A stretch of DNA of 64,000 bases from Bombus terrestris (Eukaryota > Arthropoda > Insecta > Hymenoptera > Apidae), in NCBI RefSeq assembly GCF_910591885.1, contig NC_063278.1, positions 2,975,501-3,039,500 on the forward strand. The letters run 5' to 3'. The position numbers were made by a program, and so were the translations under genes. Positions 51,101 through 62,947 of the stretch are shown one piece after another (the stretch's first letter is position 1; each line of letters starts with the position of its first letter). The notes below the pieces were generated by a model. The model was not told where the DNA came from. It was given only the letters and a program-made list of their open reading frames with translations, and made no database searches.

Positions 51101-53388
51101 TTCGACGTTGAGTCCACAGGATCGATTTTATAATAAAAAGATTTCTACGGAATAAAGGTTTGGAATTAAAACAATCTTTCTGGTAAAATTGTACTCTTTG
51201 TCGCTCTTGACCATAACGCAGGTGAGAGATTTAAATGTTCGACTAGTTTGAAAATTGAGGTTGGGGTTAGAAAATATTTTCCTAGACCAGAGGAATTGAA
51301 GTTTAATTTTACGTTGCATAAATTTTGTTATAAAATTCCTTTAGACGTTCTCTGACATTGGACTCCGTCAGAATTTAATTTTCAAATCGATATACTAAAT
51401 TTAAGCGTAACAAAACGTGCAATTCACGTATAAGGGAATGACGCTTTTATAGATTTGCACCTGTGTACGACACTACGTTGTTCTTTGGTGTCAAGTGTAA
51501 CGCCTATCGAGCGTGAAGGTGCAGAAGAATGTATTAAATATGAGCATTCTATAGTTAACTGTTAGTGGAACACGTTGGAATTGCAAAGTTTTACGTGTGC
51601 AACTTGTAATACAAAACGATGCATATTTACCATGTTTAACCGAACTGTTGTTTCTATTTAATTATTTTACTTCGTGCTAATGCCATTCGTGTCGCTCTAT
51701 TAACGCGTATATACGACATTTTGTCGAATAAATAACGATGAATTTTAATCGTTACTTTCACTGTCATTACATTGTACATATATATATATATATATAGCAT
51801 ACAGTAGCTTAATCGGAATTTTAAAGGAATTATTGTTCTACTTATTTCATCGTTCCTTCTTTCTGTTATTCTATCTGTATTATAATTATGCATAGAATCC
51901 TAAACATCGTCGATATATATATATATATAATGTATTTATCATAATTTTATGTAATTAGACGATCAGACGATATTCGCTTAGAAGTGTCTATAAAATCATC
52001 TCGGCAATAACTTATGCGAGTCATCTAGTTTTATGACTCAACATATAGACCGAGTAAATACGATCCTTTGCTGTATATTAAATTTCAGTTATTAGCAAGC
52101 TAAATGACGTCTGCTCGAATCAAACGCTAGATTAATTTGCATATATTTACGTAAACGTTTATAATTCTGTTTCGTTACCTATTATTACATCTGTCACACG
52201 TAACGACTCTTTTTATTTCCTTTTCGATACGTCTCGACCGTCTATTTCGATTCTGTTCTACTGCAAGATAAACCCTCAGCTTTGCGATACTTTGAAAATG
52301 ATAATCATGTAACAACAATAATAATTGTATATCAGACTTTACGTCTATCGCAAGACGGTTCTTTTGCGATCAGACGTTGCCTTCCTTGGTACGCATTTTC
52401 TTAATTCAAGGATATCCGTAACAACACCATCGGATCAAAAACTCGACGTCTTATCGAAACTGTTAATTAATTATGCTGTAAAACGTTGGAATTAAATCGC
52501 ACGAAGAATATTTCTCGCGATTTCCACAGATCACGCGACGACTTATTTTTCAGTATTTTAAACTGACAATCTTTTGACTTCGATGATTCAAGCTTTTTTT
52601 TTTTGTCTTATAGGAAATGATACGCCAGATCGATCAATGCGTCATAAGCGCTTGCACGTAGCTCGTCTTTTTTAAATAAAAGTTTCCATCACCTGAACTA
52701 CAATTACGCTTGAAGAGGAACAAATACTATAGAGAATACGCGTTAAGACTTTCAACGTCGAAGACGAGTATCTTCGCTAGCTACTAAGGCTAGCTTCTCT
52801 AAAAATGGAACTACGTTTAGGCGATATGCCGAATAACGTACGGTAAAAACTCGAAGGAAATCACAGCACAGTGAATCCACGCTACAAATATCTTCAACCG
52901 AAGTTACCGAGCAAAGGCACTTCGATCTCTCAGCGATCTGTACATTGGCCAAGAGCATACATAACCTTTAATCGCCAGTAAGCAAAAGACAAGGTCGGGA
53001 ACGCGATCTTTCTATTCCTCGCTTTCGTCTCATCTTAGCTCCAAGGACCAGCCCCTAAATCCTTTTACGCCCCGAACACCCTGTACGTTATCGTGTCCGC
53101 ATCGACTCGTATAGCGCGCCTTACGCGGAATTACCTGACCTTTACCGATAGACAGAACGATATATGCGCGTTTTACACATTTAGGTGCGACTTTGCGATA
53201 ATCCATTTGAATTGTACGTGTAACAAAGTGGCAGCGCCAAGGACGCGCTATTGTATTTTATTAACGTCGTATACACCCTCGTTCATAAGCGGATATTAAG
53301 ATGCCTCGTCTCAGCAACTGGCCTTATTCGGAACGCAATGGTGTTGTTATCAACGTTTTAGAAGCTCGAGCTAAAAAGATATTACAAC
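48149..53388. other. Upstream of SNMP1, no gene seen
   Basis: It should hold the SNMP1 promoter and a possible untranslated first exon. Purine-rich runs at 48.4-48.9 kb produce long but meaningless minus-strand frames (F/S/R-rich). AT microsatellites lie at about 51778-51797 and 51914-51929. Confidence 0.45.
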
Positions 53389-53850
53389 GAAAGCGACGAT
53401 GAATTCATCCCGCGTCTTATACTTAGACGGTTCGAGAGGCGAACGGAATACAAATCAACGCAGCTCGGTGTATTGAAAATTTCTCTGAACGATTTACCGG
53501 TATAGAGCAATATTTATGTATAGAATGCGCAAGTAATTGGAAGAATATTACATCCACGTTGTATTTTCTCGCTTGCGATTGTTTTCGTACTATCGTTGTT
53601 GAAATATGGATCGATAAGAGATACTCGACTACAAGCGACAATAAATTCTTCTCGCGTTTTACATTTAGATGGTTTACGACGCATACGGAATACAGTTCGA
53701 CGCAGTTTGATGTATTGGAAATTTCTCAGATCTATCGGTACGAAATATTTACGTGGAATACATAAATAATTAAGAGAATATTATGTCTACGTTGTGTTTT
53801 GTTGCTTGCGATTCTTTTCGTATTATCGTTGTTGAAACATGGACTGACAG
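53389..53850. repeat. ~240-bp direct duplication
   Basis: The same order of landmarks occurs twice: the gcgtctta/cgttttacatttaga block, ggaatacaa/ag-t-aacgcag, tgtattg-aaatttctc (53469 and 53711) and gcttgcgatt-ttttcgta (53571 and 53804). Copies are diverged, so the duplication is old. Confidence 0.7.
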
Positions 53851-55635
53851 AAGAAGGTAGAATTACAACAGTCGCATCTGTTATTTTATATAGGTTGGGG
53901 TTGATATTCAAGCTGATTCACACGGATCGGATATCACACCTTTTATTTTGTTTCTTATACAAAACGCCAAATCACACAGGAGGCGTCTAATCACACAGGA
54001 TGCGTCTTGGCAATTAACGCGTGGTCGACTCTTAAGACAAAGGAGCGTCGTTAGGAGTCGTACCAACCTAGCTTTTAGTAACTAGCGGTCATACCAACTT
54101 AACATTTCTTAACAGCATCTGCAATGTGGCGATCGAGAATACGTAGAAGATGTAGGAAAAATAAATTTAGTTCGATTATATACGGTTATCGATTAGATTG
54201 TTAATATAAGGAGTTAATATATTTCCATATGGAACCTGCGCGAATCTCACTGATAGTTTACTTAAAATGAATCGTGGATAAACGAAATTTTAAACTACGT
54301 ATCCTACGTGTCTTGATACGTTGATCGATGAAAATTACTTGTTTGACATTTCAACGTGACTGAAGGGTTCATCTGTGTAAAATTATCGCAAAAGAAATCC
54401 TAGTACAGGAAAGTTTCTAAGCTCTAACTTTCTTCTTCGTGCAAGGTCGCTACAAATCAAACGGATCATACTTTCTAAGGGAGAACTTTGTTAATCCTCG
54501 CTCGTATAAACTGCGAACGTATCAAAAAAGGAAAAAGAAGAAAAGACTGTTGATATAAAAATGCTTAACGGTATTAAATTTCGTTTATGTAACAACAAAT
54601 AAACGTATTAAAGATTCGTCGATACAAAAATTCTTGGCAGTGTCAGTGCGTAGTACTATGTACACAATTCGCTCTTCTATCGTTTTAGCAACAATTACTG
54701 TACTATTGGAATGGACTAGTGTCGAAAAATTCGGAAGGACGATTAGCCAAAATAACGTTGGAAAAAGTCATTTAACGCTTAACTGGTCTCGTTAGGTTAG
54801 AAATGGTCGCGGTAGTTTCACTTGGATCGTTTAATTTTACTTTGTGTTATACGGGCAATACGCGATTAAAATAATCGATAAATCTTTAACATATAAAATT
54901 AAATGATCTAAATGAAATTCTAGCGGCCATTTGTACAATACAACGATATTAGTTAAGAGTTGACGCAGGAGCTACCAACGCAGTCAAAACAACTGGTTTG
55001 TAAAAACAAAAATTACTCCAATTTTTTCCAAGATTTTCTCCAGTTTTTCTCTATAGATTCTTTCTACAGTTAGTTTCTCGTATAACTCTCCGTAGCTCCT
55101 TCTCATTAGAAACTCCAGCAAGTCAAATTTCAAATTTTGTACCAAATACGCTGCTGGCGTTGTAAATTTTTGTCAAAAACCTGTCGTTTTTCTCACTTCG
55201 GTCGGTGTGTTAACAACTGTCGGTGTATTATTAAGGGTCGATAGATTCGATGCTTGGAAATCGTCGGTGGTAAGACTCGGAGAAACGTACCAGACGACAC
55301 GCGTTAATCTGCGCTCGAAACGGAGTTATTTCTGTGAACGTAATTAAAAAGAGTAGAGACTCGTTTCGCCTGTCACGACTGACGTAAGAAATACTCTGCC
55401 CTTGATATGTTACATATTTTTCTACGATATATCGATTCCGTGCATCCTCAAATGCCCCTAAACAGCTACGTAGCCCGCGATCTAATTCTAACATCCGAGA
55501 CGAGAAATGGCCAAAGTGTTAAATCGATGAAACGATGCCAAACTTCTCAACGCTATGGTACACCGCCATCGACCGCCAGTAGCTCCAACGTGGAAAATTT
55601 TGGTTAACCGACAGAGACATCTCGAAGAAACCTTC
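53851..55635. other. Intergenic 3' flank of the minus-strand V/P-rich gene
   Basis: AT-rich; no gene recognised. It should include the 3' UTR of the gene ending at 55636. Confidence 0.45.
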
Positions 55636-57889
55636 TTACTTGAACCATCCATGCGTCTTGTGAGCATGAACGGCAACAGGTACTGGATAAGGTTTGGGAA
55701 CGTGGTAAGGCACTGCTACGTGAACAGGGTAGGGCCTGTCCACGTGGACCACCTTTTCGTACGGAACCGGATACGGTTTGGGTACTGGAACAGGGACGGC
55801 CACTGGTCGATCCACTGGCACGTGAACCGGCCTATCGAACGGTACTGGTACTGGTCTATCGACGTGCACGATCTTCTCCACGTGGACCGGATACGGTTTT
55901 GGCACGGGAACAGCTACTGGCACGGGAACCGGACGATCCACAGGAACTGGAACCGCTCGATCGACCGGTACAGGCACCGCCACGTGCTTCGTCACGGGAA
56001 CTGCGACTGGAACCGGATGCGGCACTGGCTGAGGCACCGCGACTGGAACCGGGTGCGGCACTGGCTGAGGCACCGCGACTGGAAACGGTTGCGGCTGTGG
56101 AATCGGCTGAGGCACCGGTACTGGAACTGCGGCTGTTGAAATAAAGAAGAGGTGTCAGTTCGGTCAGTCGCTTGGCGTTTTCTTGCGACCAGTCGCGATC
56201 CAGCTCCGTTTCTGGTTTTGTTTATACTCAGGTTGATATCCGGGCACAGCGCTGCCTCTATATTCGCTGGTTCGTACGAGAATTGAGACAGGAATTGAGA
56301 ACTCGATGCGTCAATGCATTAACGAATTGAATTAGTAAATTAAATATTTACGCGGGTCTGTACGACTCGGTACATCGTGGTCTTTGGATATTTTGTTCGT
56401 CAGAAAGAAGGTCATGCGCGCGAATATTTATCCGCGATGACTATGACCCAAGCGTGTTCTACGAGAGGATGCAATTATGGCAGATTGAAAATACGCGAAT
56501 AATATCCCCTTGGGAATTTAACATTTAATTGTACAATAAGTTTCTATCGTATGAAGCAGCTTGAAAATACGTAAATTGCACCAAGTGTGCTAAATATCGC
56601 GCGATCAAATGGAATGGTTACAGAGAGGCAGAGGAAGAACACGTAGGAAATCCCTCTCGTCGTCTATTCTAATTCGTATTCGACGTTTAAATGCCATCGA
56701 TTGCTCAAAGCCACATTCTAAACAACGAATGGCGTCACTAAAGATCTTTTCTTTCATAACTTCGACACACGCTTTTACCGTTGCTCAAGGGCGTCATCAA
56801 GAATTTCTCTTTGACGACGGTGTATCCCATTTCGGACATGGACTTGGCAATGGTAATGACGCGATCGAATTTCTTATCATTACGCGTACAAGGCAATCGC
56901 TTATTGCATCAACGTTTCTCTCACAAATAATCAACGATAAAGATAAAGGTACAGCGAGCACGACGGTCTACGTGAATTTCTTGCTTCAATATTTTTAGAA
57001 AAACTAAGATGACCATTTTCCAAACGGAGTACTACATGTCGTTTTGTATCTCCTGAAAGAAATAAAATAAATAAACGTTCAACCACGCGACATGAATATG
57101 ACAAATAAATTAGATATTTTGTAACATTGTGTCTACCTGTATCGATTATCGTACTTTGTGTTAATTAGTTTTAAATCAATGATTCCTGTATCTTATTCTA
57201 ATTTATAGTTAATATCTAATTTCTAGTTAATTTTCAATACAATTAAAACGCAGTAAATTAGTAAGTAAAGTACTAACGAGCTGCGTGCGCTACAGGTAGC
57301 GGTGGCGGAGGTGCTACAGGCGCGATCACGGACTCCAAGTGTCCACCCACGTCCGGAAGAGAAGGCTCGAAGACAGGCGCCGGTTCAGGATGACCGTACG
57401 GATGATCTGGCACGCCATATTCCAAATTTACGAGTCCTCTCTTGTCGTGTCTCTTCGACGCGACAGGCTTAGTCTTCTCGTGCTTATCAACGATAATTGC
57501 TGCACTGACCGCCAGGAACAACGACAAGACCTGCGAACGAACGTAGAACGTAGAAGAAAGAAAAATGAACAGAAAGGTTCTATCCTATTTTACGAACACA
57601 ATAAGCTCGTACATAATTCGCGGAGATATATAAACTGAAACTTCACTGTTGATACAAAAATTGTTCAAAGCACACAACACTTATTCGCAGCTAATTCAAC
57701 CACCGAGTACCTTATCACCGTCCAAAACCAATTTCGCCGTTTTACGAAAGAACAACGGAACACAGTGGCAGTAGAAAGGAATAAAATTCCAAGAACGATA
57801 AAATTAAATAAACCAAATAGACGAAGGATAAACGAAAGAAAAGAGAGAAAGGAAAAGAACGAACGAAACAATACCAAAATAATCTTCAT
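55636..57889 (-). CDS. Secreted valine/proline-rich repeat protein, Vajk-like putative cuticle protein, 3 exons
   Basis: Protein of 254 aa from exons 57889-57875, 57530-57278 and 56132-55636 (TAA), 765 nt, all GT-AG with matching phase. The first coding exon is only five codons (MKIIL); joined to VLSLFLAVSAA it makes a signal peptide. The N-terminal mature part contains a dibasic KRHDKRG site, then an acidic, P/H-rich segment. The last exon is a low-complexity array of motifs such as PVPVPVDRP, KPYPVHVEK and VVHVDRPYPV, with hardly any cysteine. This composition matches insect cuticle-associated Vajk-type proteins known to me from Drosophila, so a structural role in cuticle or another extracellular matrix is inferred. 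A TATA box lies about 90 nt upstream of the ATG. A divergent paralogue with the same exon plan starts at 59958. Secretion is well supported; the precise family name is tentative. Confidence 0.85.
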
Positions 57890-57980
57890 GATCGATCCTC
57901 GAGACGCTCCCTAAATCCTAGCTCGCAACTACGAGGCCGAAGGAAAACTGCGGTTGCTCGCTATCGGTGACCCCCATAAG

Positions 57981-57989
57981 TATTTATAG
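57981..57989 (-). promoter_or_regulatory. TATA box of the minus-strand V/P-rich gene
   Basis: The minus strand reads CTATAAATA about 90 nt upstream of the MKIIL start codon. That predicts initiation near 57955 and a leader of about 65 nt. Strong TATA boxes are typical of cuticle-type genes with timed, high expression. Confidence 0.6.
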
Positions 57990-59899
57990 GGCATGCACAG
58001 GTGACACATGGCAATAGGAAGGAACCATCGTTGTCTTGGTTCGAACTCAATGGACTTTCGCTGCGTCCAATCCTGGGTGATGGCCAAATAGCGGTCGTGA
58101 CCGCTTTTCCTTCGTTTACACATAACGAGCATGACTATGTGCATAACGCGGGACGAGACGGTATCATCCGTCATTCACATATTGAAACGAACGTGAACAA
58201 CTTCGCGTGACCAAGTATCCGTCTTCGAGATCGTTCGGATAGCCGAGCGACTGCTAGGTGAAAATTGTCTACGTGAACATTCAAATTAATAAGAATAGCG
58301 ATGCGCCGAATCGTGACACGGTTCTATAGCAACCTGGTTATGCGGTTGAAGCGTAGTTTCGTGACATTTTTGTTTCATATCCTGGCGGAAGCGTGGCTGC
58401 GCTCGTAGACAAAAGGGAATACAAATGTGTCTTTCGCGTAAGCGTGAGACGTGCGTTAGAAAAAATGCTTTACGTTATAGCTGAACGTGCGTATCGTGCA
58501 ACGATTCGAGGAGTATACTTCGTAAGAACGAATCGATCATTAACGAGGATAAATCAAAGAGAGTTACAGCGATGCGAAAGCAAGTCGGTTGCAAGGTTCG
58601 TTCGTTCAAGGCGTTATCTGCAAGCGGACAAATGAAATTTGAAAATTTGTCGCGTATGGATATGTGGCGCGATACCTTTTCAATAAGCTTGTTCGTACAC
58701 AGAACTATTTTTATTTAATAATTAATTCGGTACCGCGTGAACAGTTAATCGTTAAAAATTAATGTTGCTAGCGATAAAAGTTAATCAAATAATAAATAAC
58801 TTCCCTCGTGTAAGCATATCGATTCAACTTGAGACCTTGTACTTGACGAACCAACGACTTGCTTGGTTAATTGAAAGTTAATTGAAGTTGTCTAACTTGA
58901 CCGTCGGGTATTTCGTCATTGTAGGGCTAATACGTACGTACTACGAGCCTGTTATGCGCTCACCGGCGTTCATAACGATGAATAATGGATGAAAGGTAGT
59001 GGCCGGCATTAGAAGTAGCTCGTACGTATTAGAAAATGAAAGTTAAGAAAGTTCGCGGATGCGGCCAACGCGGAAACAAACCAGCGACACTGGTGCAAGA
59101 AACGGACCAGCCGGTTTCGTTGATCTCGTTGGCCGAGTAAAGGCGACAGCTCCGCGTTACAGAAACCGAAGAATGCTATGCGTTCACCGATTCTAAATCG
59201 TGACACGAATTGCGATTCGCTCAATTTCAGCAAGCTTTATGTATTTTTACCACCATACGAAGATCCTGTCGATGAAACGATTTCACGGAGAACGTACGCT
59301 GCTGCTTATAAGTATTAAAACTTGAAGATCGCAGAGAAAATTTTCTATCGTTCGCTTAGCAGCAATTTCCTCAAACGAAATTTTATTTTCGATAGGCTGT
59401 CGATCGATCCTATGACGTATAGTTGTGTCTTGCGTGTTGCGCTTTGTTTTGGCGCGACGTTTCGTCGACGTTCCGGTTCACTTTCTCAGGGCAGACCTGC
59501 AAGGAGAAAAAGGGAATTAATCGAAAACCGCAGGATCGCAAATATTCCATCCGACCATCGTGAAAGTTTAATATCTAAAAAGTAAATCTAAAGTCTACGA
59601 TAAATCTTGCGTCGGTCAAAGTGTCTTTTTATTTGATTTTGGACAAACCCGCGGTCTGGTGATAAACGTTTCAATTCGACTAAACACTTGGAGTCAAGAT
59701 ATGAGACCGGTGCTACGCGCGGTCATCGAATACAGCGTCAACGTGAACCAGATTCGTTATAGTATGTATTTAACCACTTTCTTCACCGGAAATACAAAAC
59801 TCGCCGATCAACAAGGTCGAGTTCCTGATCCTATCAAACACGGGAACCTGACTTGGACCATCCGGAACTATCGATCTGTTTACCTCGACAAACGGCGAA
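57990..59899. promoter_or_regulatory. Bidirectional upstream region of the V/P-rich gene pair
   Basis: About 1.9 kb between two TATA boxes facing away from each other. No coding exon is supported here. It is the natural place for shared enhancers of the two divergent genes. Confidence 0.45.
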
Positions 59900-59907
59900 T
59901 ATATAAA
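59900..59907 (+). promoter_or_regulatory. TATA box of the plus-strand V/P-rich gene
   Basis: tATATAAAg lies about 55 nt upstream of the ATG at 59958. Initiation is predicted near 59930, giving a very short leader. It supports the 15-nt first exon chosen for this gene. Confidence 0.6.
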
Positions 59908-59957
59908 GCTAACGCTTTTCTCGATTTGACGAATAGTTCCTCCTCAACGAGACCGCA

Positions 59958-62947
59958 ATGTCTATGATCTCGGTAAGAAACATAAATCAGCAAGTACCAT
60001 AAGTAAACCGCGGATATTTACGCACTTATACGAAATACATAATACGTAATATATAATGTATATATATAGACGTGTAAAAATGCACAGAATACGCATAATA
60101 TACAAAAATATATAAAATATCTAAAGCGCTTGTTATAATATTTAATGATCTCTAATCTCTAAGTAAATTCCAGTTTCTTAGCAACGTTTAATTGGCGATC
60201 TATTTGTCGAACTACTATCTCTGTAAGGCTACGTAATCTGATATACTATATTGTATGCATGAGTATTAACTCCTTCGCGCTGGATACCACGCTAATATTT
60301 ATATTTAATTAAAGAATAGAACCTGAATAAGAGATCTGGTTCTTCCGCCGAATATTATAACGAGTATCTCGCATTAAGTATTTTATATACAGAATGTAGC
60401 GAAGAATCGTGATACGACTCTTCGTTTTCGAAAAAATCGACTATGAAGTTGCGTTACGTGCGCTTGAAAAGTAACGACGGTCAAGTGGACGGAATTTCAT
60501 AGTTGATTTTCTCGAAAACGAAGGCCTGTATCGGCAATTGTCGTCATTCTACGTTTTCCACTTACTTTTCCACGGAGAATCACCGCTTTTCGACTTGCAC
60601 CACGATTTTCGGCACACCCTGTATGTTGTTCATACGTGTAATTTGTATAATTCATAATTATATGTAATCTAAAATCCTTGCAAACAGAGCAGTCAGTCGT
60701 TTCAATCTGTAAATGCAGTTATCCCAAAGAATTGCTGGTTATTCGAAGAATGTTTCAAACAGAACTCGTAATTTAGTACAAGGTAGTAATTTGATACAAT
60801 TACCTTTTTCGTTCAATCCATTTTACATCATGTAGCATGGAGAGGTGCAATTCGTAATACGTGTACTCGGCATAAAGTTCCAGAAACGTTTCTCGGTCCT
60901 CTAATTGTTATTATTTATTTAGTTTTTATTAATGATCAATAGTCATTAACGACCACAAATTAAATTATATAAGTAAGTACAGTCACTACGTGACTCGCTG
61001 ATATTTTATGTATACGTACCTACAGGTGTCTACGTGTGCGTATAAAGTACGTATAGGTGTTATAACACGTATTACAGTAATTATACGATTAGTGTTGTTG
61101 ACTACGATGTTTTATTGGATGCTGCTTCCATGATGAAACATAGGACTTCGTTAGTTTCTTTTGTTCTTTCTAAGCTTCCATATTGTGGCCGTCAAATATT
61201 GGCAACAATATTTAGAACAATTTACTTTAGCTCACTTTCCTAACCTCTTTGCTTAAAAAAAGATCAGAAACGTTTGAGACCGATCAGTAAACACAAACAC
61301 GTCCGGTGAATTGTGATTCTTTGATCATTTCTGGATCCGAGCCAAGTACGCTAAGAAATCCGCAACACTGCGTTAAACAGACGTGATAGATTCGTGGTAA
61401 CAGCGAGCCAACCATTTCCTGTCATTCAACGGTTCAAACAATCAAACTAAACGTAGACATTGTCAGGACAAAATTAAAATTATTAAACGAATCGATAAAC
61501 TTGGAATTATTTGATTTTTCAATTGGTAAGTTAGATATCTCTAAATGTGTGAGAAGAATTTGCGTTGAAGTTTCGTTGTCAAGAAGTGTAAAAATACAAA
61601 GCACGAGGAAATGAAAAAGAATTGGATCGACTTTAAACGATTATAAAGTAATTTTCTACAAACATTGAATTTCAGCTGTTCCTAATACTTTGCTGTGGCT
61701 ACGCGCTAACTGCAGAAACAAACGATACGAAACAAAGTAAACGGGGGATACCAGAAGCTGGTGGATGGGTTGGAATACCAAGTTCTCATGGGTACGGCCA
61801 TGGACAACCATGGTTAGGTGATCCAGGTTGGAAAGGGCTCAAATTTCCTCCCTTTAACTTAGCTCATGGAGGGTAATGATATCATAACTTCGTAATTCAT
61901 ATTTTTAACTTTCGATTGAAATCATCTTTGACTTGAAATCTCTAGAACGATGATGTTTATGTTTTGTGGTTGATAGATTGCATGGCGGATTATCATACGG
62001 TAGAGTACCTGCTATCTCTTTACCAATCGGGGGGGCCGATTTGTTGAAAACGTTTCCAGTATACATAACGAAACACGTGGTTCTGGAAAGACCAGTTCCC
62101 GTTCCACAGCCAGTTTACATCGAGAAACCGTATCACGTGCCAGTACCGATCGAAAAGATCATTCACAAACCGGTCCCGGTTCCCATTCCGATACACGAGG
62201 TAAGGAAACATCCCTAAATTCTTTTACCTGACGCTATGTTTTCCAGACGATATCGACAACATTTTTGTTCTATATTCGCGTAACAATCTTTTTGAAATCC
62301 ATATTTTACCCTATATTTACGAAACGTAGTATGAATAAATTTTATTCTATATTTTCGACTTATTCTTACTTCTCCGGTTGTATTACAGTTTCGAAATCAC
62401 TCTGTATGCTACTGTCCAACGAAAGGTTAACCTTTGTAATTCCTCCTAAACGGTTCACATTTCATCTAACTACTTTCATTCACAGAATTTACCTCTCAAA
62501 ACAGGTAATTCATCTTTGAAATCTACTTATCCATAGGCAGTTCCGGTCCCGGTGGAACGCCCAATTGCAATACCGGTGAAGCACCCCGTGGCGGTGCCAG
62601 TACAACAACCGTATCCAGTACCGGTAAAGCAAGCGTTTCCAATACCGGTCCCGGTTCCAGTTCCGATTCCGGTCCATCCAGCTCCGATCCCGCTGATTGG
62701 CGCTGGTCCGGTTGGCTCACCGGCATACGACGGTAGAGGTTATGGCGGCGGTCACTTTTATCCCGTGTTGCATGGCCACGGTCTGCACAGCCATCCGTTG
62801 CCCGCGCAGTTCGTTCATGGTTTTGGCGCCGGTTTTGGACACGCTTTCGGCCACGAGTACGGTCACGGCCACGGTTACGACTATCCACATGCGTACGCTG
62901 CCGACTTCGGTCATGGACACGAACACAAAAAACGAAGCAAGAATTGA
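59958..62947 (+). CDS. Secreted valine/proline-rich, histidine/glycine-rich tail protein, Vajk-like, 4 exons
   Basis: Protein of 281 aa from exons 59958-59972, 61676-61872, 61977-62199 and 62537-62947 (TGA), 846 nt in one phase. The start is in a 15-nt exon (MSMIS) with donor TCG|gtaaga, 1.7 kb upstream of exon 2. I chose it because exon 2 opens mid-signal-peptide (LFLILCCGYALTA) with no ATG, the phase fits, and a TATA box sits just upstream. An SKRG dibasic motif follows the signal peptide, as in the divergent neighbour. The next part is W/G/H-rich. Exon 3 and early exon 4 hold V/P repeats (ERPVPVPQPV, EKPYHVPVPIEK, KPVPVPIPI). The last 90 residues are G/H/Y-rich and end in KKRSKN. It is probably a cuticle or matrix protein; histidine runs could bind metal or quinones (speculative). 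ATG at 59964 is an alternative start. Confidence 0.85.
60420..60523. repeat. 104-bp inverted repeat (hairpin) in intron 1 of the plus-strand V/P-rich gene
   Basis: cttcgttttcgaaaaaatcg actatgaa and ttcatagttgattttctcga aaacgaag face each other with a 48-bp loop. The right side continues to acaccctgta, a common insect transposon end motif, so this may be part of a decayed element. Confidence 0.6.

Noticed and set aside
55555..56139. 194-codon plus-strand open frame rich in W, H, R and Y
   Set aside because: It is the antisense of the repetitive V/P-rich exon 3 (56132-55636). The repeats keep the opposite frame open; the minus-strand exon has a signal-peptide-bearing gene around it and consistent splice phase.
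62523..62888. Minus-strand open frame of 121 codons
   Set aside because: Antisense shadow of exon 4 of the plus-strand V/P-rich gene.
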